Shown here: positions 1 to 7,696 of the stretch, piece after piece
Layout of the letters: each line of letters opens with the position of its first letter
How positions within the stretch are numbered: position 1 is the first letter of the stretch
Source: a virus
Length of the DNA stretch: 36,498 nt
Strand: one strand, 5' to 3'
IMG/VR virus record: IMGVR_UViG_3300023313_000019
Span: 1 to 36,498 of that record
Notes under the pieces: model-generated
Seen by the model: the letters and a program-made list of their open reading frames with translations, nothing else
What the model was told of the DNA's origin: nothing
The model's database searches: none
Position numbers and translations under genes: made by a program

Positions 1-127
1 AAGTGTTGGTATGATTAATTATATTAGCTTTACTTATAATCTATACGACAAAGGTTTATTGAGAAATACCTATTGAGCCAGTACAAGCATATAGTGTAGA
101 TGAAGAATTAGATAAAAATATAGCAGT
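1..127. repeat. Terminal direct repeat, left copy (circularity overlap)
   Basis: This segment is identical, base for base, to 36372-36498. Both copies lie inside one open reading frame (the endolysin), which reads straight through when the ends are joined. The length of 127 matches a common maximum assembly k-mer, so the simplest reading is an assembly overlap of a circular or circularly permuted molecule rather than a biological terminal repeat. Confidence 0.95.
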
Positions 128-626
128 AAGTACAGATGAGTTTTTAGAAAGAGCAGATAAGATATATAAAGAAAAAAGAGAGTTTGATATAGATAAACTT
201 GCTGTAATACATAAAAAAGATAGTGAAGTAATACAAGAAGCAATGAAGTTTTTAAAGAAATATGAATGAATGAGAACTTTAGCTTATTTTGACCATAAAC
301 AATGGAGTGTCTGTTATTGAACTAAGAGTTATAAATGAGAAATAGTAAGTAAAGAAAATTGTGATAAAAGATTAGAAGCTAGAGTTAAAACAGAATTATT
401 AAGAATAAATAGATTAGCAGACAATTTAGCTTGGAATAAAAAAGTTGCCCTTATAAGTTTTATGTATAATACAGGTTACAATTATAAAATATTAAACTAT
501 GCTAGAAGATGAGATGATAAGAGTGTTATATTTTTAGTTAGTCAATATAATTCAGCAGGTGGAGTTTATTTAAAAGGACTACAAAAAAGAAGAAATGCAG
601 AGATAGATTATTATATGAATAAATAA
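1..626 (+). CDS. GH24 phage lysozyme (endolysin), C-terminal part
   Basis: This is the continuation of the gene that starts at 36203; the joined protein has 264 residues. A transmembrane segment (about residues 53-74, VLVGLIILALLII) follows a basic cytoplasmic N-terminus. From about residue 135 there is a glycoside hydrolase 24 domain that cleaves peptidoglycan. E145 in KYEGMR and D154 in AYFD match the family Glu and Asp in spacing. The position of the usual Thr (WTIGYG) is WSVCYG, so it is a serine here (S159). Further support comes from ALISFMYNTG and the C-terminal GGVYLKGLQKRRNAE. The enzyme should be anchored in the membrane with the catalytic domain outside, like signal-anchor endolysins. 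Five TGA glycines are read in this part. Confidence 0.93.
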
Positions 627-632
627 AGACTT

Positions 633-812
633 ATGATAAGACAACAATTAGAAGAATTAAAATTACATATAAATTATGCAGATTTTGCAGATAGATATTT
701 AGAAGCAGAAGAAGTAATAAAAGAATTAGAGTGAATAAAAATAGATATTGATTTAATTATTAATAATTTAAAAGATGCCAACAAAGATTTATTACAAGAT
801 ACTTGAGATTAA
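633..812 (+). CDS. Small hypothetical protein, 59 aa
   Basis: I do not recognise the family. The protein is acidic and mostly helical (HINYADFADRYLEAEEVIKE), with two TGA glycines. It follows the endolysin by 6 bases and its 3' end overlaps the next gene by 38 bases, so it is probably cotranscribed from the promoter at 36103. Confidence 0.7.
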
Positions 813-945
813 ATCAAGTTTAGATTACTCTTCATATATAGACCAGCAATGACAATCTAGTTATGAAGTTATAGAACAACTAGAGATAGTGAAAAGAGAG
901 GTGGAGGATTTAATTCTTAATATAAAAGAAGACTATGTTAAATAA
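775..945 (+). CDS. Small hypothetical protein, 56 aa
   Basis: This frame overlaps the previous gene by 38 bases and the next by 11. The product begins MPTKIYYKILEIKSSLDYSS and ends in a charged helix with regular hydrophobic spacing (YEVIEQLEIVKREVEDL), suggesting a short coiled coil. One TGA glycine is read through. No function can be assigned. Confidence 0.65.
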
Positions 946-1123
946 AAGACAAGAACAAATATTAAAAGTTAGTAGAGATATATTAGATATATTTGCTTGA
1001 TATGATTTATCTAATATATCTAGAACAGATAAAGATGAAATAAATAATTTATTATGATATGATAATGCAGAACAAGATATATGATGTTTAGTAGATGATA
1101 TCAATATAGAATTTAATTTATAA
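935..1123 (+). CDS. Small hypothetical protein, 62 aa
   Basis: The start overlaps the preceding stop by 11 bases, the arrangement of translationally coupled genes. The acidic product begins MLNKRQEQILKVSRDILDI and contains three TGA glycines. No domain is recognised. Confidence 0.7.
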
Positions 1124-1135
1124 TATAAAAGAAGA

Positions 1136-1435
1136 ATGAAAATAATAGAACAGTACATTACTTTTTGAATTAATAATTGAAGCAAAAAAGCAAAAATATA
1201 TCACGAACAAGAAAAATCAAAAACTGGTCTTTTGAACTTACCGTTAATGTTTATATTTGTTATCACTTCAAAAGATTTTATAGAAGCAATAGCTAAATGA
1301 TTAAGTGATGATAATGAAATTCGGAGTTTAGAAGTTGATAGAATTACAACTAAACAGGCAATCGCTATTCGTGATAACAAGTTAGAAGAATTTATTATTA
1401 ATTTAAACTTATGAGAGAAAGTAAAAAACAATTAA
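1136..1435 (+). CDS. Hypothetical protein, 99 aa
   Basis: The family is not recognised. The product begins MKIIEQYITFGINNGSKKAK. It has a short hydrophobic strand (LPLMFIFVITS) followed by a charged C-terminal half (ITTKQAIAIRDNKLEEFI), more like a small alpha/beta fold than a membrane protein. Four TGA glycines are present against one GGT. The last 25 bases overlap the next gene. Confidence 0.72.
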
Positions 1436-1845
1436 TAGAACTATTAGAGCCTTATATGCCTAAGAATTTAAGTGAGGGGTGTTTAATTGAATTTGAATGA
1501 GAAGTGATTAGAGTATGTAATTCACATACTAATGAATTAGGAGATACATATATTGATTTTTGATGAAGGGAAATTAGATATAAAAAACAATTTGTACAAA
1601 TTCTTTGACATTATGATATAACAGCAGTGCTGAAATATATAGAAGATAAATATACTATCGAAATAGATGAATTTAATTTTACAGTAATTGATTATTATAA
1701 TTCTAATAATAGATGTGATGAATGTGATAATGCATATGATTGAAAAATATTATGAAAGTTTCCAAACAAACCATTACATTTATATAGTGAAGAAGAAGAA
1801 CAATTTTTACTTAAATTATTAAAAGACTTATGAAAGAAAAATTAA
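1411..1845 (+). CDS. Hypothetical protein with CxxC motif, 144 aa
   Basis: The start lies inside the preceding gene, in the common TTATG context. The acidic protein reads MRESKKQLIELLEPYMPKNL at its N-terminus and carries CDEC near residue 107 (NNRCDECDNAYDGK), which could be half of a metal site or a redox pair. No second CxxC is visible, so a zinc finger is not established. It belongs to the small-gene block behind the endolysin. Confidence 0.75.
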
Positions 1846-1994
1846 ATGAAGTTAGTATAGTATTAGATAATGCTAAGGAAGAACTTAGTGACTTAGAATG
1901 TTTAAAGCTATACGAACGAATAGCAGAGCAATTACATTTTGACATCATTCAGATGCAAGATAGAGTTAGAAAAAGAATGGAGAATATTATTTAA
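1830..1994 (+). CDS. Small hypothetical protein, 54 aa
   Basis: The gene overlaps the preceding one by 16 bases. The product is almost entirely helical and charged (DNAKEELSDLECLKLYERIA, then QMQDRVRKRMENII), with no glycine at all and therefore no recoded codon. It may be a small dimeric or coiled-coil accessory protein. Confidence 0.72.
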   Translation: MKEKLNEVSIVLDNAKEELSDLECLKLYERIAEQLHFDIIQMQDRVRKRMENII

Positions 1995-2005
1995 CTTAAA
2001 ATATT

Positions 2006-2227
2006 ATGTTTATAGAATTATTATACAAAGGAGAAGTATTTATAAAAAACTTTACACAAATAACTGAGATAACAAAAGAAGAGTTAGATGACGATAAGTG
2101 ATGGTCAGTATCATTTTATTATTTAACGGATACAGAATATAACTGTTATATATTTAATAACATTAATGATAGAGATATTTTTTACGAAAGAATATTAAAA
2201 CTTTTATGTCGTTATAATCCTAAATAA
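2006..2227 (+). CDS. Small hypothetical protein, 73 aa
   Basis: The frame opens MFIELLYKGEVFIKNFTQIT and closes with RILKLLCRYNPK. The middle is rich in aromatic residues (WSVSFYYLTDTEYNCYIF), suggesting a compact beta fold. One TGA glycine precedes the only tryptophan, in the triplet pair TGA TGG, which shows the two codons being used differently side by side. No function is assigned. Confidence 0.72.
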
Positions 2228-2273
2228 GATTTAAAACTACCTATTATTATTTAACTTAAACAAAAATGGAAAA

Positions 2274-2429
2274 ATGGAAACTTGTAAAGAATGTGAATTA
2301 ATAATGTTAAAATCATTATGATGATTAAAATTAGAAGACATAGAGGAAGCTAAGCTATATGATTTAGATATAGATAAAAATATCTGTATCAAATGTTTGC
2401 TTAGAATATTAAAAAGATTTATTAAATAA
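2274..2429 (+). CDS. Small protein with paired CxxC motifs, 51 aa
   Basis: The product begins METCKECELIM and carries a second pair, CIKC, near residue 38. Two CxxC pairs about 33 residues apart fit a small zinc-binding ribbon. Another in-frame-looking ATG eight bases upstream opens a frame of only a dozen codons, so 2274 was chosen. A nucleic-acid or host-protein binding role is plausible but is inference. Confidence 0.68.
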
Positions 2430-2440
2430 CTTAAATAAGA

Positions 2441-2869
2441 ATGAACAACTTAGAACAATTAAAGAAACAATATAAAGCTCTATGAGAAGAAATAGAGAAA
2501 CTAAAAAATAGTGAAATAGATTTTAGTAAATGGATATGCAGAAATTGAAATGTATTAGCTATTAAATGAGAGAAACTTTTAAAGAGTTTTAAAAATTGAG
2601 ATGTATTTTATAGTAATAATATTAGTGAATACTATAAAGCCCCTATTACATACACTCACACTACACTAGATAAGCTAGAGAAGAATGATGTGTTTATATG
2701 TGAAGATAGTTTATATGATATATGTATAGTTCAATTTAATATCTTTAAATGAAAAGATGATGAATGAGAATGCTTAGTGAATTTTTTAGATACTCATAAT
2801 TGAATAGAAATAATTAAACATTATTCTATTGTATGAAATCCTAAAGTAATAAAATTTAACAGATATTAA
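2441..2869 (+). CDS. Hypothetical protein, 142 aa
   Basis: An N-terminal charged helix (MNNLEQLKKQYKALGEEIEK) is followed by a region rich in beta-type residues (DVFYSNNISEYYKAPITY; ECLVNFLDTHNGIEIIKHYS). Nine in-frame TGA codons are read as glycine and no GGN codon is used. No known family is recognised. Confidence 0.75.
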
Positions 2870-2871
2870 TT

Positions 2872-3225
2872 ATGAACATAAAAGATTTTAAAAACCATTA
2901 TGAGTTAAAGACTTATAAAGACCCCGAAGACTATACGGTAGTAGAATATGAAACTTGAAAACATAAGATAGATTTCTTAGAGAAGTTTACTAAAGTATTT
3001 ATAGACTACCCTATGTTTTATATTACAGTTGATGAGCATATATGATTTATTCATAATGATGAAACATTATACTTTAATGAAGAATATCTAGACTTCTGTA
3101 TAGAACATAAACTAACAGACGAGAGTGCGATTGACTTATATGATTTAAATTTAGAACAAAATACAATAAGAGAAATGGATAATTTAGAAACTTATAAACA
3201 AACTTATGAAAAGAGAAACTTATAA
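2872..3225 (+). CDS. Acidic hypothetical protein, 117 aa
   Basis: The gene starts two bases after the preceding stop in the AATTATG context. The product is strongly acidic, with many Asp, Glu and Tyr residues (YKDPEDYTVVEYETGKHKID). Small acidic proteins of phage early regions often bind host proteins or mimic DNA, but nothing here proves that. The last 20 bases overlap the next gene. Confidence 0.75.
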
Positions 3226-3445
3226 GGAATTAGTTAAGAGATTAAATTTTATAATTCCAGATGCAGGTTATAAATTTATTAATTCTAATAAAGATACAAT
3301 ATCTATATTAATATATAGTGAGGTTAAGAATAATAGATTTAAAGAAATAATATCTATTCTAGATAATTGTATATTATTAGAAAAGAATAATACAAAAACA
3401 AGTAATTGATTATATCAATATTTATTGAAATTTAATAGAAATTAA
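3206..3445 (+). CDS. Small hypothetical protein, 79 aa
   Basis: The product begins MKRETYKELVKRLNFIIPDA and would look like a 67-residue protein if TGA were a stop; with TGA as glycine it continues through GLYQYLLKFNRN to TAA. It is basic at both ends with an alternating hydrophobic core (DTISILIYSEVKNNRFKEII). Family unknown. Confidence 0.73.
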
Positions 3446-3465
3446 TATTTACTTAATAAAAACTT

Positions 3466-3927
3466 ATGACAATAGCAGAAAAGCATAGAGAATTTTGTAA
3501 AAAGTATAATAAAGAATTAATTTATTATACTTACTATAAATATCATAAACAATGATACTCTGATGAGAAGTTATCTAAAATGGATTTTAAAGTATGATGA
3601 CCTAAAGGTAAGAAAAAAAACTCTTTACTTCAACAATGGTTAAATTGGAAGAAAGAAACTTGAAGAACTAATTGTTATGATTGGTATAGAACAAGAATAA
3701 ATGAATGAAGAAGTTTAGATTATGATTATTTTGAACATACTATTAAAAGTGATTGGATAAATTATAATAAACATAATGATTATATATCTTATTCTTCATA
3801 TCATAATAAGTTTGCAAAACCTAAACAGGTAGAAGTTAAACAAGTAGAGGTAGACAGAGAAGTTAAAACTAAATTAGATTTAACTAATGTAGAAGTAGGA
3901 GATGATTATTATTATAACACTTTATAA
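3466..3927 (+). CDS. Hypothetical protein rich in Tyr, Trp and Lys, 153 aa
   Basis: The product has clusters of aromatic and basic residues (KELIYYTYYKYHKQGYSDEK; SLLQQWLNWKKETGRTNCYD; DWYRTRINEGRSLDYDYF), then a short charged stretch (KQVEVKQVEVDREVK) with a repeated QVEV unit before an acidic tail. This looks like a nucleic-acid binding protein, but no named family is recognised. Confidence 0.75.
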
Positions 3928-3930
3928 AAA

Positions 3931-4098
3931 ATGAATAAAATATACTTGGGAAAATACCCTATAAAATTTGAGGAACCTTTGAATACTGAATTAAAAGAAC
4001 AATTAAAAAAACAATGAATAATTTGAATGTTGCCACTATTTGATAATAAGAAAAAAGCAATAAAATTAGTATGAGAGGATTGATTATATAATCTGTAA
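3931..4098 (+). CDS. Small hypothetical protein, 55 aa
   Basis: The product begins MNKIYLGKYPIKFEEPLNTE and contains GIIGMLPLFDNKKKAIKLVG, with its last four glycines written TGA and the first written GGA. It starts three bases after the preceding stop. Function unknown. Confidence 0.68.
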
Positions 4099-4157
4099 TA
4101 TTGATTTGCAATTTATATAATCATACATATACTGTATATGTTAATTAATAAAAAAAG

Positions 4158-4328
4158 ATGAAAATATATAAGACAAAAGTTGAGTATTCTAAGCTAAAAA
4201 GTGTGCATATTCAAACAGTAAATAAAAGAGAAAAAATATGAAGATTATCTAGAATTATTACGAATTGAAAAACTATATGATATATAGATAAAGTTGAAGT
4301 ATTAAAAGATTATGTAAATAAACTATAA
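4158..4328 (+). CDS. Small basic hypothetical protein, 56 aa
   Basis: The ATG at 4158 gives an unbroken basic frame (MKIYKTKVEYSKLKSVHIQT; then REKIGRLSRIITNGKTIGYI). The ATG at 4138 is in another frame and closes after 19 codons, so it was not used. The pattern of short strands and many Lys/Arg suggests a small nucleic-acid binding protein. It is the last gene before the three-hairpin spacer. Confidence 0.7.
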
Positions 4329-4353
4329 TGAGCGAAATCTCAATAAACTAGGT

Positions 4354-4450
4354 AACATAATATAACTATTATGTTTATTAATTGCTTACTACTCTAATTG
4401 AGTGGTAGGTTGAATTCATAAATGATTGAATACTAAGTTTATGAGTTCAA
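4354..4450 (+). ncRNA. Three consecutive stem-loops upstream of the modification cassette
   Basis: Three hairpins follow one another in the 147-base spacer. The first is AACATAAT/ATTATGTT (4354-4361 with 4368-4375). The second is CTTACTACTC/GAGTGGTAGG (4385-4394 with 4400-4409, two G-U pairs). The third is a 13-bp stem, TTGAATTCATAAA/TTTATGAGTTCAA (4410-4422 with 4438-4450, one G-U pair). The G-U pairs favour function as RNA on the + strand. It could be a compound terminator closing the small-gene operon, a leader for the ParB-like gene at 4476, or a small RNA. Confidence 0.55.
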
Positions 4451-4475
4451 TTTACTATTTAATAAGATAAACTAT

Positions 4476-5162
4476 ATGGCTTGAAAATTATTAAAAGTAT
4501 CTGCACAAAGAATTATATTGCCTCTTGATGAATTAAAAGAGTATGAATTTAATCATAAGGTACATTGAACTAAACAAATAGAATGAATTAAGGAAGCCAT
4601 AGAGAGATTTTCATATATAGATGAAATAACTATTGATAAAAACAATGTTATTATATTATGACATTGAAGATATAGGGCTATTAAAGAAATGTGATATAAA
4701 AAAGCACAAGTCAAACAACTCAATATGAATGTGAATGATGCTAAAGCTCTAAGGCATATTCATAATGCTATATCTGAATATGATATTACATATAAGGTAA
4801 AAAACATTCAATATGAAATAAACAGTTGAGTGGATTTTTCTATTTGAAATATATCTACTGATGATTTATTTAGTAAATTTAATTTACAATCAGAACAAAA
4901 TCAAGAAACTTGACAAATTAACCAAAAAGATGCTTCATTATATGAAAAACAACAAGATGAAGTTGATGATATAGCTGATATACTTGCAGAAATGGAGGAC
5001 ACTTATGTACCTGAAACTAATTCAAGTGTTGTGAGGAGAGTGCAAATCAATGTAAAATACGATTTATATTCTAAGGTTTTTGCTATGTTTAAAAATGCTA
5101 TCAATAACAAGATAAACTTATGAGAACATTTAATAAAAGAATTAAAATTAATAATTAAATAA
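4476..5162 (+). CDS. ParB-like nuclease/DNA-binding domain protein A, 228 aa
   Basis: The N-terminal 85 residues form a ParB/Srx-type domain: an LPLDELKEY strand, then KQIEGIKEAIERFSYIDEIT, then the signature IILGHGRYRAIKEMGYKKAQ (GHGR at residues 62-65). Every glycine in that signature is TGA. The remaining 140 residues have no recognised domain: a QN- and D-rich linker followed by a positively charged helix. Phage ParB-like proteins of this kind are predicted DNA-binding or nuclease/ATPase modules and occur near DNA-modification genes. The gene heads a four-gene cluster with a paralogue, an oxygenase and a glycosyltransferase, and is preceded by the structured spacer at 4354-4450. Confidence 0.85.
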
Positions 5163-5164
5163 TT

Positions 5165-5782
5165 ATGAAAGATACATTAGTACCCGAAGCTAAATTAGTT
5201 ATAGTTAAAGTTGATGATATTATTGAATATGAAAACAACAATAAAGAACATTGAGATAAACAAATTAAAGCTATTCAAGACTCTATAGATAGATTTACTT
5301 ATATAGATGAAATGGTTTTAAGTAAAAATAATGTAGTTATACTTGGACATTGAAGACTAGAGGCTATTAAGCAAATGTGATATGATACAGTTGAGGTAAA
5401 GCAACTAGATATTTATATAAATGATGAAAAAGCATTAAGAGTTATCCATAATGTTTTAGCTACTTATGATGTAGAGTTCTTATTAGAGAATTTACAATTA
5501 GATAAGCAAAGTTGAGTAGATTTTTCATTATGAGGTGTAGATTTTTGAGGGATAGAGTCAGTAGATTGTACCTTAGAGGATATAAATAACACAAATGAAG
5601 ACCCTTATGATTTTTGAGTAAAAGAAATAAAAGGTATTTTAGTTCCTATTTATCAAAAAAATTATATTGAGGTAATAGGATTACTACAAAAAGCTAATCA
5701 GCAATGAATTAATATATGAAATTTATTTATTAAAATTTTAGAAAATGTACAAACTACCGATACTAGAGATAAAGAAAGTTAA
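5165..5782 (+). CDS. ParB-like nuclease/DNA-binding domain protein B, 205 aa
   Basis: This is a paralogue of the preceding gene, starting two bases after its stop. The domain reads KQIKAIQDSIDRFTYIDEMV and then VVILGHGRLEAIKQMGYDTV (GHGR at residues 61-64). Within it one glycine is GGA and the others TGA. The C-terminal half differs from that of protein A and carries a glycine-rich SLGGVDFGGIE segment followed by an acidic stretch. The 3' end overlaps the oxygenase gene by 38 bases. Two tandem ParB-like proteins may form a heteromer or recognise different DNA sites; this is inference. Confidence 0.85.
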
Positions 5783-6521
5783 AGTAGGGGTAAAGAAAAA
5801 TCAACCAGTAGAAACAATAGAGCCAAATATAACTGAAAGTTGCTTATTATCTGAAAATAATAAGATAGTATGATTTTATTTAAGATGAGAAGATGTCCCC
5901 GAAAGAGTTAGAAAGTTAGCGACATTATTTAATAATGAGCTTTTAAGTAAAAATGTACCTAAAAGTATTATGAATAGAGTTGCTTATGATAAAATGTGAA
6001 ATGAAATATTACTCCCTCAATTTTCAGCTATTATTTGATGAACTAAACCTAGCCCCTTTAAGTGTAGATATATACCTTGACTATCTCACTTGCATTTAGT
6101 TAAAAGTGCAGAAAAATATATAAAGTTAAAATATATGTTTGCATCTGAATGTGAAAAAATGATAAAAGAAATTACTCCAGAATTATATGAGAAACAATAT
6201 AATTTATTAAAATCACAAAAAATCAAAATATGAAACCTTTGGACAAGTTGAATAGATAATTTCAATTGAAGTGTAAATACCCATATAGATTGATGAAACA
6301 TAAAATGAGCTAATAACATTATTTATTTTAAAAGAAAAAACTCTACTTGATGAAATTTACATATCCCTGAATATGGTTGAGTTGTAGATAGTGCAAATGA
6401 TAGTTTAGTATTCTATCCTGCTTATGCACATATTCATTGAGTAGATAAAATAACCCCAACAGATAAATGAGGTTATAGAAACAGTTTGGTTTTATATCCA
6501 TTAAACATTAAATATGATTAA
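5745..6521 (+). CDS. 2OG-Fe(II) oxygenase, TET/JBP-like
   Basis: This 258-residue protein shows the core of a 2-oxoglutarate/iron(II) dioxygenase. H180 and D182 in NTHIDGGNIKG are the HxD iron ligands, with an Asn two residues beyond the glycines as in the HxDxxN pattern of TET/JBP-type enzymes. GGNLHIPEYGGVVD follows, then the distal His in AYAHIHGV (H229 or H231), and R245 in GYRNSLVLYP for 2-oxoglutarate. TET/JBP enzymes hydroxylate the 5-methyl group of 5-methylcytosine or thymine in DNA. The glycosyltransferase overlapping its stop by 8 bases supports a hydroxylate-then-glycosylate pathway on phage DNA. A protein hydroxylase is the main alternative. Confidence 0.75.
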
Positions 6522-7254
6522 TATAGTTATCCCAACACACAAAAGAAGTGAAGCAATAGTAAATGATACATTAAAACTTATTAAACAATTCGATAAAAGT
6601 AAATTCAATATATATATATTCCCTAATCCATTATCAGAACAAGCAAAATATGCCCATCTATGAACAGATAACATAAAAGTGGTATGAGTGGATACAAAAT
6701 GAATATTGCCTACTAGAAATGCTATTTTAAATCACTTTAAAGAATGAGATAAGTTATTATTTGCAGATGATGATATAACAGGAGCAATATTATGATATAA
6801 TAATAAATGAGATAGAGTTGAAAAGAAACTTAACCCACAGCAAATCGAACAAGTAATAATAAAGGGATTTAACGATATAGAAAAACAATGATATAAGATA
6901 TTTTGATTTTATCCTATATCTAATCGGTTTTTTATGAGTAAGAAGATTACAAATAATCAATTCATAATAGCTTCAATATTCTGAATGATAAAAACAAACT
7001 TAATATTTGATGAAAACCTACCATTAAAAGAAGATTATGACTTTACTTTACAAAACTATATTACATATGGTTGAGGGTTAAGATATAATTATATATCATT
7101 TAAAGCTAAACATTACACTAATGCTTGATGATGTCAAACAGAAAGAACAGATGATAGAGAAAAAGAGAGTTGTAATTATTTGTTGCAAAAATGGAATGAT
7201 TTAGTAAAATTAAATCCAAAGAGAGAAAATGAAATACTTATTAATATAAAATAA
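6514..7254 (+). CDS. GT-A fold glycosyltransferase, probably DNA-modifying
   Basis: The 246-residue protein starts with a nucleotide-sugar binding strand (MINIVIPTHKR). The GT-A metal-binding motif is LLFADDD (D85-D87). A likely catalytic-base region follows, PLKEDYDFTL (E173, D174, D176), and then the C-terminal GGCQTER motif. The overall layout resembles the glycosyltransferases that accompany phage TET/JBP-type oxygenases, which add a sugar to a hydroxymethylated base. There is no membrane segment, as expected for a cytoplasmic DNA-modifying enzyme. It overlaps the oxygenase by 8 bases, so the two are almost certainly coexpressed. A role in modifying a phage or host glycan cannot be excluded. 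Confidence 0.78.
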
Positions 7255-7255
7255 T

Positions 7256-7696
7256 ATGGCTGTAAGAAAGTATAATTATCCAGAATTAAGGTTAGAATTC
7301 TTTGCTAGCCCCATTAATGAAGTGAAAGGCTTCTTTCAAGACAAGTTTAATACATATAATGCAAGTATACGAGAAAAAACAAAATGATGGACTAATGAGA
7401 AAAAGGAATATCAAATGGAGCAAGTTAAAAAGGCTGAATTAGTTTATGAGAAAGAAAGACAACAAAAATGGACTAAGGTATTAAGGAATATGGATACTGC
7501 AAGAATGGCTTGATTACAACAGTTATGAGAAAGACTTGTAAATTCTAAAGTAATTAAAGAAATGCAAGTTAGAGAAATAGTTGAGGCATTAAAACATATG
7601 AGGTTAGAGATTTGAGAAACAACAGAAAATGTAAAAGAAACAGATAATTTATCTATTTTAGAAAAACTGCATAATGAACATTATTGAAAAAAGTAG
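7256..7696 (+). CDS. Probable small terminase subunit
   Basis: This 146-residue protein lies immediately upstream of the large terminase and overlaps it by 23 bases, the canonical position for the DNA-recognition subunit. It is highly charged and helical (KTKGWTNEKKEYQMEQVKKA; QVREIVEALKHMRLEIGETT). I do not see a clear helix-turn-helix sequence, so the call rests on position, size and composition. It ends with TAG. Confidence 0.6.

Noticed and set aside
4138-4197. Alternative start at 4138 for the small gene before the spacer
   Set aside because: That frame ends after 19 codons; the ATG at 4158 in another frame gives 56 codons to TAA.
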